Assembly: GCA_026419785.1 (NCBI GenBank)
Contig: JAODTK010000688.1
Location: 496,001 to 560,000 of the forward strand
Origin: Sclerodactyla briareus
Lineage: Eukaryota; Echinodermata; Holothuroidea; Dendrochirotida; Sclerodactylidae
Length of the DNA stretch: 64,000 nt
Direction: 5' to 3'
A model generated the notes under the pieces. That model made no database searches. It worked only from the letters and a program-made list of their open reading frames with translations, and was not told the DNA's origin. Positions 11,842 through 23,159 of this stretch are shown one piece after another; positions within the stretch are counted from its first letter, which is position 1; each line of letters begins with the position of its first letter. Both the position numbers and the translations under genes were made by a program.

Positions 11842-12590
11842 GAAACCGGGAAACCGAACGACTTAGTGATTACCATATGACCAAACACAAGGACAAATGG
11901 GATGAAGTACATTCCCAATATGGGCAAGGTATATTTTTTTCAAAACTTCCCAATTTTCCGGCACAAAAAGGACACAATCTCAACCATATTCACTAGCTCT
12001 CTGTACCTGACATAAGAAAGCACTATGCCAAATCATTTAGAGATCCACAAGGGAAATATCAAAGATGGGGATTCGTCTCAAGCCCCCCCCCCCCCCCCGA
12101 ATAATCAACGCTGCCGTTTGTGTGACGTCACGGCAGAAGTAATTCCATTATGCTTCAGAACTAATTCGCATCGACATATCACACTCTCTTGAATCATTTT
12201 AATGAACTAGAATAGTCTTAATCTTCGTATTTTTTGTGAGTGAAATGAGCATTCTGTTACCTGGTTACGTGACGGCATCTCGGCGTGGAAGCCGGAAAGT
12301 GGGGGTTTGAAATAGATTGACCTGATCTATGTTACATCTGAAAATAGAAGTTGATCATAATTGAAGACCGGAACATTAGTAAAAGTAACAGCTTAGTACT
12401 GTTTCTATGTCTGCGTCACCTAATCCCATTTTCAATCGACATAAACATTGACATTTAATGCAAAATATAAGCCGAAATAAGCCAAAATATAAGCCTGGTC
12501 GCAGTTTGTCGAGAAACTTTGCCCAGAATATATTTACGAGCTGTTCAGGTATTACACGCTCTCGTCGCGATGAATTTTAGCTGCGGGTAA
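11842..12590. other. No recognisable gene
   Basis: A C-run lies at about 12085-12098. A small local repeat, AAAATATAAGCC, occurs twice around 12461-12495 with a GAAATAAGCC variant between. Nothing else was seen. Confidence 0.4.
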
Positions 12591-12614
12591 GCAGCTCTAC
12601 GAATCATCATGTCT

Positions 12615-12760
12615 CTCCGCCGTTCGGTCGTTCGTCGGTCCGTTAGTTCGTTCGTTCGGCCGTTCTGTTAGTCACGGTCCATTCGAACTTCTGAACCGTA
12701 CATGCGATCAGGTTGAAACTTGGTGGTGGAGAAGCATGCCACTGGATAGGCTGAGGTACA
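12615..12760. repeat. GTTC-rich simple repeat and adjoining dispersed repeat
   Basis: An imperfect GTTCGTTCG/GGTCGTTCG array at about 12620-12670 is followed by GGTTGAAACTTGGTGGTGG. Similar words (CATGAAACCTGGTGGGTATGG and CATGAAGCTTGGTGGGTATGG) occur at 29167 and 29285 downstream of the GT array. This microsatellite-plus-AACTTGGTGG arrangement is common in dispersed repeats of marine invertebrates (family knowledge, not checked here). Confidence 0.55.
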
Positions 12761-12769
12761 TGGTGTTGG

Positions 12770-14050
12770 CATCGTGTGATTAGATTTTATTTAAACCAAT
12801 TAATTACCACAATTTGTCTACCACAGCCTTCCCCATTGGAACTTCATTGTGCGAGTGGTTGTTACATACTCCCTTGAGCTGCTGGGCTGGCCACTGGCCG
12901 AGCAAGGACTGTTGCATTTGTCTGTCAGCACTGAGGGGCTGGAAAAAGACAAAATAGGGTATAACAGGTCGTTTTGTGGAAGATCTGTATCAATCATGAG
13001 TAGGTGTTGGCTAACTCCATTGGATCCAAGTGTGCTTCCACGGTTCACTGCTACAGGCCTAGGAGTTGTGCTGGGAAAACATAAAGTTTTGATGGGTACA
13101 TATAGCTAATATTCAGGCCTGGGAAATGAGTTAGTTGGGCCCGGGTGACTTTGTTGCTGGGCATGAATAGGCAAATATTAGGGCTAATGTGGTAGACATG
13201 ATTCAAGCCATTCCACGGTTATTTATGACAGATGTCAGTAAAGTTCGATTAAATGTTAACGAACAATAAATGTGGATTCGTGGAAAGAACATGCAGTGTA
13301 TTCGCAACAGCAATTTTGCCCCGTCCGCAGCTATCAAGGCGTTTAGACTTGCGCTGTTTATCAGCATCTAGTAGTAACAAAAGTCATTCACGGACATATA
13401 CATTGTTCCAACATTTTTATTTTAGAAAAGTACTTCGCTCTGAGAAGTAAATATTATTTGAAAGGACAAGTTGTTTTGAAGTACCGGAGGCGACTTTTTT
13501 GCCGCGCCACCGGCTTCACATCCCCCTTTTAACAAGCACAAATTACCGTGCAATCTGCGCAAACCTTCTCCAACAAGCTACGTAAGGCGCGCTCGGTCTA
13601 AATTTGGATACATGTTATTCCACGGGGGCATAGGTAATTACGTTGTGGCGATGTCGCGTCAAGATCATAAAAGGAGAGACAGACACAAGATGGGGTGCTC
13701 AAATTTCTCGTGAAGTGGTAACATGAGATCGAGGCTCTATTAGGCAGCTCGCAAACAACCCTAATCTAAAATGGCCGGAATAAGCCAGGCAACCGTCAAA
13801 AGTGCGCACGCTCACAGCGACAGTTTCCAGCTGCGGGAATGTACGACACCGTCTAGCACTGTCGGTGCAGCTGAGGCCTTATCGGTAGAATCATTGCTCA
13901 GTGGTGTGAACCGTTTCACCCTGTACTGATTATCCATATGTTCTCGAGTGTGAATGTGGTTAGGTTTGGAGGTGACTAGATGACCTCTTTTGACCCAAGA
14001 TGACATTTGACCTAACCCAGAACAAGAGGGACCGTGTACTCATCGATTGG
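12770..14050. other. No recognisable gene
   Basis: No feature could be supported. Overlapping short frames on both strands at 12820-13110 are mutually exclusive and without domain support. Confidence 0.4.
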
Positions 14051-14055
14051 ACGCC

Positions 14056-14410
14056 ACATATACGGAGTGCGAAACGTAAACAAAATCCATCAAAATTGGA
14101 ATCACCCATCGAAAAAAGAATCAACCCATCGAAAACAGAAGCAAACCCCTCGAAAAAAGCGAACCACCCCCTCGAAAACCAAATCAAGCCTTCAAAGAAA
14201 GAATCAACCCATTAAAAAGCGGCATCAGCCTATCCAAACAAGATCAGTACGTCATAAATGAAATACCCAGACCGTACCTTGGCAGGATTTTCATTGTATT
14301 GCCGTGTTCCTTTAGGTTTGATACACTCGCGCAGTCCCGGTGCGCGGCGTCAGTGTAAAAAAATCATCAGAAATGGAATCAGACCATCAGGATTTTGAAC
14401 GCATCCCTGC
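14056..14410 (+). repeat. CATCGAAAA tandem-repeat element, copy 1
   Basis: The core at 14090-14215 is an imperfect array of an 18-20 bp unit (AATCACCCATCGAAAAAAG and variants). It is preceded by GGAGTGCGAAACGTAAACAAA and followed by GATTTTCATTGTATTGCCG, a TGATACACTCGCGC hairpin and GGAATCAGACCATC. The whole order is repeated in reverse orientation at 18366-18815, so this is a defined dispersed repeat rather than a simple satellite. The lysine-rich open frames across it are artefacts. Confidence 0.85.
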
Positions 14411-14419
14411 GTAGTGATT

Positions 14420-15900
14420 CCTTGAAGGGTGATTTCTAGGATCTGAATGCAAGCTTACAGTGGCAGTTTTTGCCATGTTCGTTCGGCTAATGCAATTTTG
14501 TAGACTGTCTGGATGTGTAATCAAAGCGAGGGGCTGTTTTGTTTCTTATCTTGTCATTCTATTTTAAAATGGTAATTGGGCAATAGTAGTGTTGGTTAAT
14601 GGTTAGGGCTGTACGTCGATAAGGGAATCGCTATGTCCTCACATGCATCGGTCACACTCGGCGATTAGGTATTTTGTGTCCCTTTCCTCCTGTATTTGTT
14701 CAGGCCGAGGATGGAGACGGCTCTTAGTAGCGCCTTTCTGATGTTGTCTAATTAGCTATATAAATGAAGACATACTAGGGCAATAGTCTTCTACAAGTAA
14801 TGTCCAGGGGTTTATCAGCACAATTTTTGGTTGTAATCTGTTGGATCGTTGAAGGAATGTCCGGCTATCAGGGAAGCGTGACTTACACATATACGCCATA
14901 GTGAACACTGTTTCTTCCTTAATTCGGTCAGTCGAGACAAAAACATGATATCTCGATGAGTTAAGTAAGAATATTTTGGTTGTCCGGTTGAAAAAGTGAG
15001 TGCAGTTGCAGTTTCGTGTGTTGATTTTTGGTGCGACCCAGGGGTAATTTTTTTAGGAATAAATGGGACATTCAGGAACATACTTGATTTTTAACCATTT
15101 GAGCTTGTTAACATGCACAAATCCATTCCATTTGTGTACTGATTAGTTCATGACATTACACCAAGAAATTGCAGACCGAGTCTACAATGCCTGTATTTTG
15201 GTCGAGTACATAATTCAAACATTCCAGGCCATAGTCAAGGGCGGCGATTTGTGTTGGCGATTTGCGGGGCGGAACCAGCTAACTACCATCGAAGCGGGGG
15301 TCCCACCCCGATTGGCGACGTAGCGTACCCCCCCCCCAAAAAAAAAAAAAAATCGTTTGACAGACCCCCTAGATTGCAGGAACGGCACTTCCCGTGCCTT
15401 ACGGGACATTGAGCAGCATTCCTAAAATTGATTTAGAAGAATTATTTTAGGAAAGGTTCTCCAAAAACCTATTGCCTTAGGGATCAATTTCAAGGTTTTG
15501 CGTTGGGTGATGTGACATTCTAAAATAGCCTACGATGCAAGTGATCAAGTGATGCAAGAGAGCAACTGTAAATGGGCAGGCCCAACCACCACTAACGATC
15601 GCACGAAGTGCGAAATTTTTGCAGGATCCAATTCGACCAACGTCGTTGCATTGACCCCCTCTCTGCCCTAGCACTTAGATATGCCTGAGGTTTCATTCCA
15701 AGATTACGGCCCCCATTTTTATTTCCTTTGCGGACTCACAGGCGCATGATAGGACTCTCCAATCGGGTCATACAGGTGGCCAACTGAGTATAATACAGAA
15801 GTAAAACCGCAACAGAGCGCGAAGCGCTCACGAAAATTTTACACTTCTGGCCATTCCATCGAAAAGTCAGGCAATTTTGGATTATAAACTATCTTTACCT
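14420..15900. other. No supported gene
   Basis: A minus-strand frame of 88 codons starts at ATG 15081 and passes a GTAAGT donor-like site at 14885-14880. Its composition is protein-like, but there is no domain. A C9A14 run lies at about 15331-15353. Nothing else was identified. Confidence 0.35.
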
Positions 15901-15914
15901 GATTTGAAATCATG

Positions 15915-16425
15915 TCTTTGCACGAATTGTGGCGTTCCCTGGTCCGAATCTTGCGATCGCTATTTAAGTGTTTCCAACCGCACCGTGTGTCTGCTCCCTT
16001 AGTATGGGTACCGTGCACGCAAACAAACTTTCAACAATGGTCGCACCCATAAATTGATTGCTGAATACTCTATTTCACATTTGCAAATAGACCTATATAT
16101 TTCTAGACCATAATCACATTTCCCGCCAGGTGGTAGACCTACCCCCGTCGACTCAACCTCTCCCAATAGAAAACAACAAAGTGTACACTTTTGGGGCATA
16201 TTTGGCCTTTCTTTCTTTGGACTCTTGAATCATGTATTTTTGTCAACGCAATTTTGGCGGTTCTGGCCCGAATTTCGATGCCGCACCGTAAGCCCTCATA
16301 GTGATAGTATTTGCACGGCACCCAACTTTCAACAAGTGGTCGCACCCATAAATAAAAGAAAATTACGGATCGCGCCAGTGGGTAGACATACTTTCCTTGT
16401 CGCCTCAACCCCCTTCACATCAAGA
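15915..16425. repeat. Two-copy local tandem duplication
   Basis: Copy 1 (about 15915-16170) and copy 2 (about 16232-16425) share the same ordered words: GTGGCG/TTGGCGG then CCGAATCTTGCGAT/CCCGAATTTCGATG; CGCACCGT; ACTTTCAACAA then GGTCGCACCCATAAAT; and GCCAGGTGGTAGAC/GCCAGTGGGTAGAC followed by CTCAACC. Copy 2 lacks about 60 bp present in copy 1. The unit may be a repeat of wider distribution. Confidence 0.8.
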
Positions 16426-16825
16426 TGCGATTTTTTTTTGGTATGTTAGTTTGTTTGTTATTAACTAACTGGGCCCCTAACGGAATCGACAACGTCCAAA
16501 GGAGCAACACACCATAGATGGTGAAGTAGTCATATGCAACCGAGAGGGATTGAAGAAGAACCCTTCTTTCATTGATTATTCAGAACAACCCAGAGTAAAT
16601 TCAGGCTTTTTCGTTGAGGAACATCATCTGTCTGCACAAGGCACATCATTACTTCGAGCACCACCGGTACCTAATATCCGCGCTCGTAGGCGCCCAAAAA
16701 TTCGCAAATGAGGCAGCAGAATTCACCAACTGGATCCTGTAGGCTTATGGCGTTTGCGTCTCAACGGCTCGCGGACATGTCGGATACAGTTGTCAGCGGA
16801 AATAGCAGTCGGGCTCAAATATTGG

Positions 16826-17125
16826 GGGGGGGGGGGGACAAATGCAATTGCGTCCCCCAAAACCAAAAGAGTGGAGGGGACGCGTCCCGCCCCCCCCCCG
16901 TTCCCCCCATGATCGCCGCACCCTCGGCCATAGTACATGTTATTATTAACCACACTCTCCAACTTTCACTGCTCTTGTAGTTGTACAGATTAAGAAGAAG
17001 TACAGATGATACAACAATCAATCGTGACGACATGTATAACACAAGTGAAGTCCATACAAGTGTCAAATAGGCCAGGATGGCCCACGCATTCACGGGCACT
17101 GTCAGGGGTGGGGGGGGGGGGGGCA
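16826..17125. repeat. G/C-run palindromic segment
   Basis: G14 at about 16826-16839 is followed by self-complementary words (GACAAATGCAATTGCGTCCCCC; GGGGACGCGTCCCG), then C8-C9 and a second G14 near 17111-17124. The combination of G run, GGGGACGC/GTCCCC palindrome and a C run resembles the interior of the hAT-like element at 8380-8455 and suggests a related non-autonomous element. Its ends were not found. Confidence 0.5.
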
Positions 17126-17289
17126 AGTTCCCCAAGGAGTGGTCAGGACTGATCAAAGATTTGCGAGTCTCACCCTACCCCCTACGTCCGCACCTGCATT
17201 TTCTATGTTTGTGTTTTGTATGTGCTGTCAGGCAAAAACAGTGTAGGGACTTCGGAGGAGGTTTTTCCCCCCCCAACAGAATGTAAACA

Positions 17290-17800
17290 TTGATCTTGCC
17301 AGGGACATTCCCCCCAAAGATGATCCATAAGGGACTGTACAGCTTATGCTACGGTTGTAGGATGATAGGGGATCGGTGGATGTAATACTTTAAGCTGGAA
17401 TATAGAATTTTCACCAGGAAATAGGTTGCGAAATAATAATATTTTGGGCAATCGGCACTCGTCGAGGTTGTGTAAATGTCGCATCCCTCTTGGGCTAACC
17501 CCCGACAAAATGGGAAATATTTCCCGACGGGGGGGGGCAGACCCCGCTTCCACCCCTGGCGCCACTCCTGTGCACTGCATAGGCTCAACTCCACAGCTCC
17601 AGCATCATTGCCATGAACAGATTGTAATGACATTGGCCAAGGTGCTAGGTTGTTGGAATTCGTTTCAAGTGCGAAAAGTCCAACGTGTGGTCTTCTATGT
17701 CATCGTCATTCCGAGTCCAGTTGGTGGAAGTACATATAATGTTGTTCACCTACGAATTGATCAGTATTCGTGTTAGATTATGTTAATCTTATTCTCTGAC
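17290..17800. other. No recognisable gene
   Basis: Overlapping frames on both strands (17344-17776) were examined. None has domain or splice support. Confidence 0.4.
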
Positions 17801-17807
17801 TAACCCT

Positions 17808-18172
17808 CTATTCGCATACCCTCCACTTAAGTCCACTCACTTATTTACCCTACTTTCCCACACCACTTCTCATCCATCTCCGCCACTGTGACCTCCTTTA
17901 CACTCGCTATATTTACACACTACTCACACTCCCCTTTCCCTTCAACCACCATAACCACCTCCTTCTCCTCACATTCATCTCCACCACTTGTTTTTTTTTT
18001 TTTTTTTTACAGTTCTCTATTCGCAACGCCCCAATCCCCTCCCCTCTCAATCCACCTCTACCATCCTTTACCATTACTGTATTGAACACACAAACACGTT
18101 CCCCACCCCCTCCCTCATCTCCTCCACTTCCAAGTTCCTTCACACTCACTCTGTTTACATACTGCTCCCATA
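17808..18172. repeat. Pyrimidine-rich, nearly G-free tract with two imperfect units
   Basis: The + strand is almost entirely C, T and A for about 365 bp, including T18 near 17991-18008. It starts with CTCTATTCGCATACC, and a related CTCTATTCGCAACGCC restarts at 18014. Both halves contain CATCTCC-CCACT then TCCTTTACACTC/TCCTTCACACTC and TTTACACACTACTC/TTTACATACTGCTC, so it is a roughly 206-bp imperfect tandem duplication. Long strand-asymmetric polypyrimidine DNA can adopt triplex (H-DNA) structure. Confidence 0.75.
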
Positions 18173-18365
18173 ATCCTATATATTGTAAGGGCTCGATCTA
18201 CTGATAAGGGGTTAATATCCTCCTTGTCCTGACAGCACAATCCAGATACTCTAAAATGTGCTACTAGTCAATATGGCAAAAACTGCGAATGTTAGTGTGC
18301 ATTCATATTTGGAAGAGATAAACAATATTGTGGACAAGGACTCATTACGAGGGATGCGTTTCTGC

Positions 18366-18815
18366 TTTTCCTTGACAATTCGCTTCTGGTTTTTTTTGAC
18401 ACCACTGTTTCTGTTTTCGACACCTTGATCTTCGGTTTAGACACCCTCGGTTTCTGTTTTGGACCTATGATTCAAATCTAATGGTTGATTCCATGCTTGA
18501 TGATTTTGTTACACCTCCGCGCACAGGACGGCGCGGAGTGTATCACACTTAAGGGAGCACGGCAAACAATGAAAATCCTTTAAGGTTGGAGGTCATGGAG
18601 TATCATATTGAGTACTGATTTCTCGTTGGATAGGCTGATTACGCTCTTCAATGGGGTGATCATTTTTTGAAGGCTTGCTTTTTTTCGATGGGTGTGATTC
18701 TTTTCGATGGGTTTTGCTGCTGTTTTCGATGGGTGATTCTTTTTCGAGGGGTTGATTCCCATTTGAGGATTTTGTTACGTTTCGCGCTCCGTACACATAC
18801 AAGTATGGACTTCAT
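18366..18815 (-). repeat. CATCGAAAA tandem-repeat element, copy 2 (inverted)
   Basis: Reverse-complement counterpart of 14056-14410. Reading the minus strand gives GGAGCGCGAAACGTAAC, an array of CATCGAAAA-type units, AATCAGCCTATCCAA, GATTTTCATTGTTTGCCG, then TGATACACTCCGCGC. An 8-bp perfect stem (CTCCGCGC with GCGCGGAG) encloses an 8-base loop at about 18518-18541. This copy continues further than copy 1, with GTGTCGAAAACAGAAAC-type units at 18366-18460. Confidence 0.85.
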
Positions 18816-18904
18816 TCGTCATTCGTCCAGGTGAAGCAGGGGTTGACTGTTTTAGTCAGGCGTCACATACAGCACACGCACACTGACAAGCACTACTGTA
18901 CCGC

Positions 18905-19090
18905 GTACTTGGAAATACCAGTTAAGGCAACGGCCGAGTCATGGCTCGCCCGGCGCCCTCACCTGCTATCAGTCGACTACGTGGGCCCCCACGGTGGGCT
19001 CCCATGACAGAATCAGCCTGCGGTGCTCGAGCGTGACGTCCCTGCTCTATATAAACGATGCTTCGGGGAGAACTACATCTCTGATAAAAT
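18905..19090 (+). promoter_or_regulatory. TATA-type promoter-like segment
   Basis: A consensus TATA box, TATATAAA, at 19048-19055 is preceded by TGACGTC (19034-19040, CRE-like) and by GAGTCATGG further upstream (AP-1/Maf-like). GAACTACATC about 30 bp downstream is a plausible initiator. The surroundings are GC-rich upstream and AT-rich downstream. No recognised coding sequence follows; it could be the U3 region of a solo LTR or a host promoter. Motif matches only. Confidence 0.35.
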
Positions 19091-19099
19091 TTAAATTCT

Positions 19100-20380
19100 C
19101 TGGTCTCTGTTCCTCACTGGCCACCCGTCAATAAGCAAGCCCCAGGTCGGGGATATTACTTCACCCCTCTCTATATTGTGTCCTTGCCATTCGTAGCAAT
19201 TGCTCCTCTTTCTCTTCTGGTTGCGGTGTGTTCTCTCTGCCATCTTCTTCAACGCTCCAATGTCTTTGCTACTTGAAATATTTTTTAAAAGAACCTGGAT
19301 CAATTTCTTTGAAATCCTCCATTCTGTACATCGATTCTTTACTGGTCTGGTGATCCTTTCATTTCTCTTTTCCGCTGTCTAGGAGACGGGGGGCCCTCAG
19401 GCCCGACTCCTCGAACCTGTTCACACTCACTCTTACCGCTAAGTTTCGAGTTCCGCGTGGGGAGGGGTGCACGGGGACGACAGCAGCTCAGCTGAAATAA
19501 ATACTCCTCAAGGTTATGAATGTGCACACATGCACTTCAATTCGTCAAGAGATGAAAAAGTGATAATTCGTCGAGGACATGCTCCTAATATACTAATAGA
19601 GCTTGAGGAGGCCAGTTAGGATCGTTGTAGTAAACGCAGTTTTTTGCGAGGATCATGATGTTTTCCCCGTAAGTCACTCTTGTTCACTCGTGCGGAGTAC
19701 ACGCATACGTACACAAACAAGTGAGCGTGATATCCACATACACATACGCACACTCCCGCACATGCACATAACACTTACACAGCACAGACCACGCAGGCAT
19801 GCCTATCAGCGCCGTCCTAAGAGGTACCAGCCAGGTAGTACAGATGCCGATCGGCCGCTCCGTGCTCCGGCGGCGCGCCTGCAGGGCATGCGCCCAGCGG
19901 GGATTGGCTACCCAGTGAGCAGCGGAGCTCTTCATAAGAGATGATCCCGGTAGCCTACTGCTTTAGTTTCGAGGATCCCGCGGAGCCGAGAGGGCGGCGG
20001 AGCCAGGCCTGCTGATACGCTATAAGGTAGTCGTATTGGGCACATACTACACGCACACACGCAGGCAATCCGATGTTGTCGTGACTTCACAGATTTCTTG
20101 GCTAAGTCGATAAGTTATGAAGTAACATTCGCATACCTATCAATGATCTTTCAATGATGTCAATTTCACCACAGTCAATGTGTCGTTACCCAAAATACCG
20201 GCAGAATGTTCGAGAGAAGACGATCCGATCAGATTTACAAATTATACAGAGCAAAGTGGGGCCGAATGTGGATGTCCACACTGGCGTATTCTTCTTGCTG
20301 TAATTATGATTGTGGAGAACTTTTTTCCTATGACTGATGAAAACAATACACTGGGATGACCTCAAATGGGGTTCGCTTGT
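19100..20380. other. No recognisable gene
   Basis: A CpG-rich patch occurs at 19790-20030, including GGCGGCGCGCC-like words and an ATTGG (CCAAT) box at 19904-19908. ACAC-rich DNA lies at 19690-19790. No gene was identified. Confidence 0.4.
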
Positions 20381-20386
20381 ACTTAC

Positions 20387-20476
20387 CATTCAAGATCTTC
20401 ACTCGAAGGACCCTGCGGGCATCCGTAGAGCGCGATACCGCTGACGTCACGCTAACAACACTCGGATTGAAACCGA
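20387..20476 (-). CDS. Candidate internal exon, 90 bp, unknown gene
   Basis: On the minus strand an excellent acceptor (CCCTCTTCTTCTTCTAG) precedes 20476, and donor G then GTAAGT follows 20387. One frame is open throughout, entering in phase 1 and leaving in phase 1. Product motifs are GFNPSVVSVTSAVS, RSTDARR and VLRVKILN. A minus-strand mini-exon at 23727-23742 (ATG, encoding MAVIL, then GTAAGT) would join in the correct phase. No family can be assigned; short exons with good signals do occur by chance. Confidence 0.3.
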
Positions 20477-20489
20477 CTAGAAGAAGAAG

Positions 20490-22180
20490 AGGGAAAGAAT
20501 ATGTTTATTTATCTCCCGCCGGGTGACTCGGCAATTGCGACTGATAATGTTTTCATACGTGGAACCCTATGAAAAGAGAAGAATGAATGATTTAATGCCC
20601 CTCCGGAAAGACAGGGCTGGGGAATTGTGTGTTGTGGAATGACAGTAATGACTCGTCCGTCTTCTGAATGAAGTCCAGCATGGCGCACTACTCAAAACGT
20701 CTTCGTACGGTTTGTGCTGTTTGGCAAATTAGAAGCGATCCGAATGACCGCTTATATAGGAGACACGACAGCCCAGCTCGAGGCCTATGGCGCAATTTTA
20801 TCTCTCTGGAGCAGGAACGCCGAAGGAAGATATTCACTTAGAAATAAATCTAACTATTCTTCGAATACTTTGTGAACAATTTCGTGGTCTTTATTCAAAT
20901 CCCAACTATAGTTCGTTCGGTACAAGATTTTCAAAAGTACATGTTTTACATTGACTTTGTATTATAGGGGATCCTTGCGGTTCCCCCTGTGATGTCACAA
21001 AGCGAATTTTCTACAGCTGTTGTGCCTTCTCGGACACCGAATCGGCTGATATTTAGTTAGGGGATCCAGCTCTCATGATGTAATACATAGAAAGTACCTA
21101 AAGTACAGTCATATTCACATGACTGGCCTCTGAACTCTGACAATTTTCGGTATTTCCATCCTTCACAAATTGTTCGCGTGCGTTCTGCCTCGTAGAAAAA
21201 AACAACATTCAAAACAACCGCTCACTCGTTGAGCGAATAATGTGTACGTGGAAATCTATTTGAGCCTATTACGGGTCCTTTGCAGCTCCCTCCTCTCCCT
21301 GTACGTCTAATGAAGAAAGTGAAAGAGCAAGAATTAAAAAAAATTACGGTTTTGCCCACGATAGTCTTCAGACATTTGAGAGTCGAATAGCTCATTGCTC
21401 ACATCGAATTATGTCATTCCTCTATATGAAAGATGGATTGTCGTCTGCTAGCGTCCAGCGACAAGCGACGGCGGAATTGGATGACGTCACGACAAAATAT
21501 CGTAATTGGGGTCTTATATGTAAATTTGAAGCGTGCTTTTATACCTAATTACTACATCAATCTTATTTGGACGGAAAAAAAATGCGTGAAATCTACATTT
21601 GGTTTCAATTTATCTAAATTGTGGGTACCAGTCAGATATACTGTTTACAAGATTATTTTAATTGCCGACCAATCCATCTTTGAAAATATCGTAACGGCAC
21701 CGGGCCATTCAATTAGCAAAAATTGCTCGCTATTCTCGGGCACAGGACTAATATCAGTGACGTCCACTGCGTGACGTCATCGATATAATATCTGATATGG
21801 CTGAAAAACATTTCTGGTAGCAATCCGTTTCTGGCAATAATTTGATTTTGCGTCCTGCTGTGCGGTTTCGCGTGTTTTGTTAATGTGTGGACGTGATCAC
21901 ATCAACACGCGAATATATAAGTGCTCTCATTGCATAGCCAGTATGAGAATAACATTAGACATATTTGGAAAGTATAACCCATAGGACTGACTAAACACAT
22001 CTGCGATAGCACACAGATTAACTGATGGAGAGGCGGGGTTGTCGTGTGCGTTGTAAGGAGGTATTAGGCGTATTCTCGCTAACATGGGAAAACAAGAGCC
22101 TAACGTTATTCGAATTATCATTGAACGAGTGACTAACTGACAAGGCCTACGTAACTACAATGTTATGGACCAATTCAATA
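20490..22180. other. No supported gene
   Basis: A plus-strand frame at 21433-21774 was inspected. It is bracketed by GATGACGTCACG (21481-21492) and the inverted CGTGACGTCATC, so the interval may be a small palindrome-ended repeat rather than coding. Nothing else was recognised. Confidence 0.35.
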
Positions 22181-22189
22181 CAGGCCTAC

Positions 22190-22789
22190 CAGTCGGTAGC
22201 TTCTCCTATTCGGGAGAATAAAATTCTCTCCTGTTTAGGAGAATTGGAATAGATTCATGAGTCTACCATTTTGTATTTTACCCACAATGCAACGTTTTCC
22301 CATATGAAAAATATAGGGGACATTATTTCCTCCCTCTTGAAAATGATTTCAGTTCCGAGTCTTCAATTTTCATTACATATTCAGTATCCCTGTTGTCCCA
22401 GCTACAAGAAAGCTTGTTATGATATTGGTAGTTGTCAATTGTAGATTTCGAGATATTTGATTAGGAATAAACTACTTCCGGTCGTAGCTTTTTGGGATTA
22501 GATTTGCACAGTCGTTCTGGACAGCGGTTCGTTGTGATGTAAAATGTGCGTTGATAAAAGAGAGTGACATTGAACTTGTTTTAGTAGCATCGTATCATGC
22601 TATGGAAACACATGTTACTGTAATTATCGACCTAATGTGAAATTACTGAAACAGCGCAGGCTGTCATCAACTGGGAACGACTCTTTGGATCAACGGTCTG
22701 CAGACAATGAATATTCATAACTGTATTAACATACCGATTCTCCGAAACAGAGAAGTGCAGAATTCTCCCAAAAGGGAATCTCCGGACCT
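22190..22789. mobile_element. Foldback/TIR MITE, about 600 bp
   Basis: The left end reads CAGTCGGTAGCTTCTCC then TATTCGGGAGAATAAAATTC. The reverse complement of the right end reads AGGTCCGGAGATTCCC then TTTTGGGAGAATTC. The two align as imperfect terminal inverted repeats about 35 bp long. A possible 6-bp target duplication GCCTAC flanks both sides (22184-22189 and 22790-22795). A small hairpin (TTCTCC..GGGAGAA) sits inside the left arm. No coding sequence; superfamily not assigned. Confidence 0.5.
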
Positions 22790-23159
22790 GCCTACTTATC
22801 GACTATTCGAAACACAGCTTGCCCCCTGATAAATTACCTCGGATGTGGAGGTTGTACGCGAACCAGTTGCTACTTTGATGACGTTCACGCATATCATCCA
22901 TAACCGCTCATCATTACGAGAGAAAAAAACTTTAAAAAGGACAGAAGTGTCCTATATGTTTTAGTCTATGCTTTTTCGTTTACATCGGAATTTAACCGTC
23001 AATCGATGTTCAGCTTTTGTATTGTATATAATCGATGGTTCTTGTTTGCATTAGAGAATAAATAGAGAATAGGTTTAGAGATTTCCAATCAGGGAATTGT
23101 TGTTCAGTGGTGCGCATCGGCTCAAATTTCAAAGTTGATTACGACCCATATTCCTGATT

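Noticed and set aside
14034..14261. Lysine-rich coding sequence
   Set aside because: Translation of the CATCGAAAA array of a dispersed repeat.
20387..20476. Assignment of the VLRVKILN exon to a C2-domain ubiquitin ligase
   Set aside because: The resemblance rests on a few residues at the very end of the exon, and no neighbouring exon with the rest of a C2 domain could be found.
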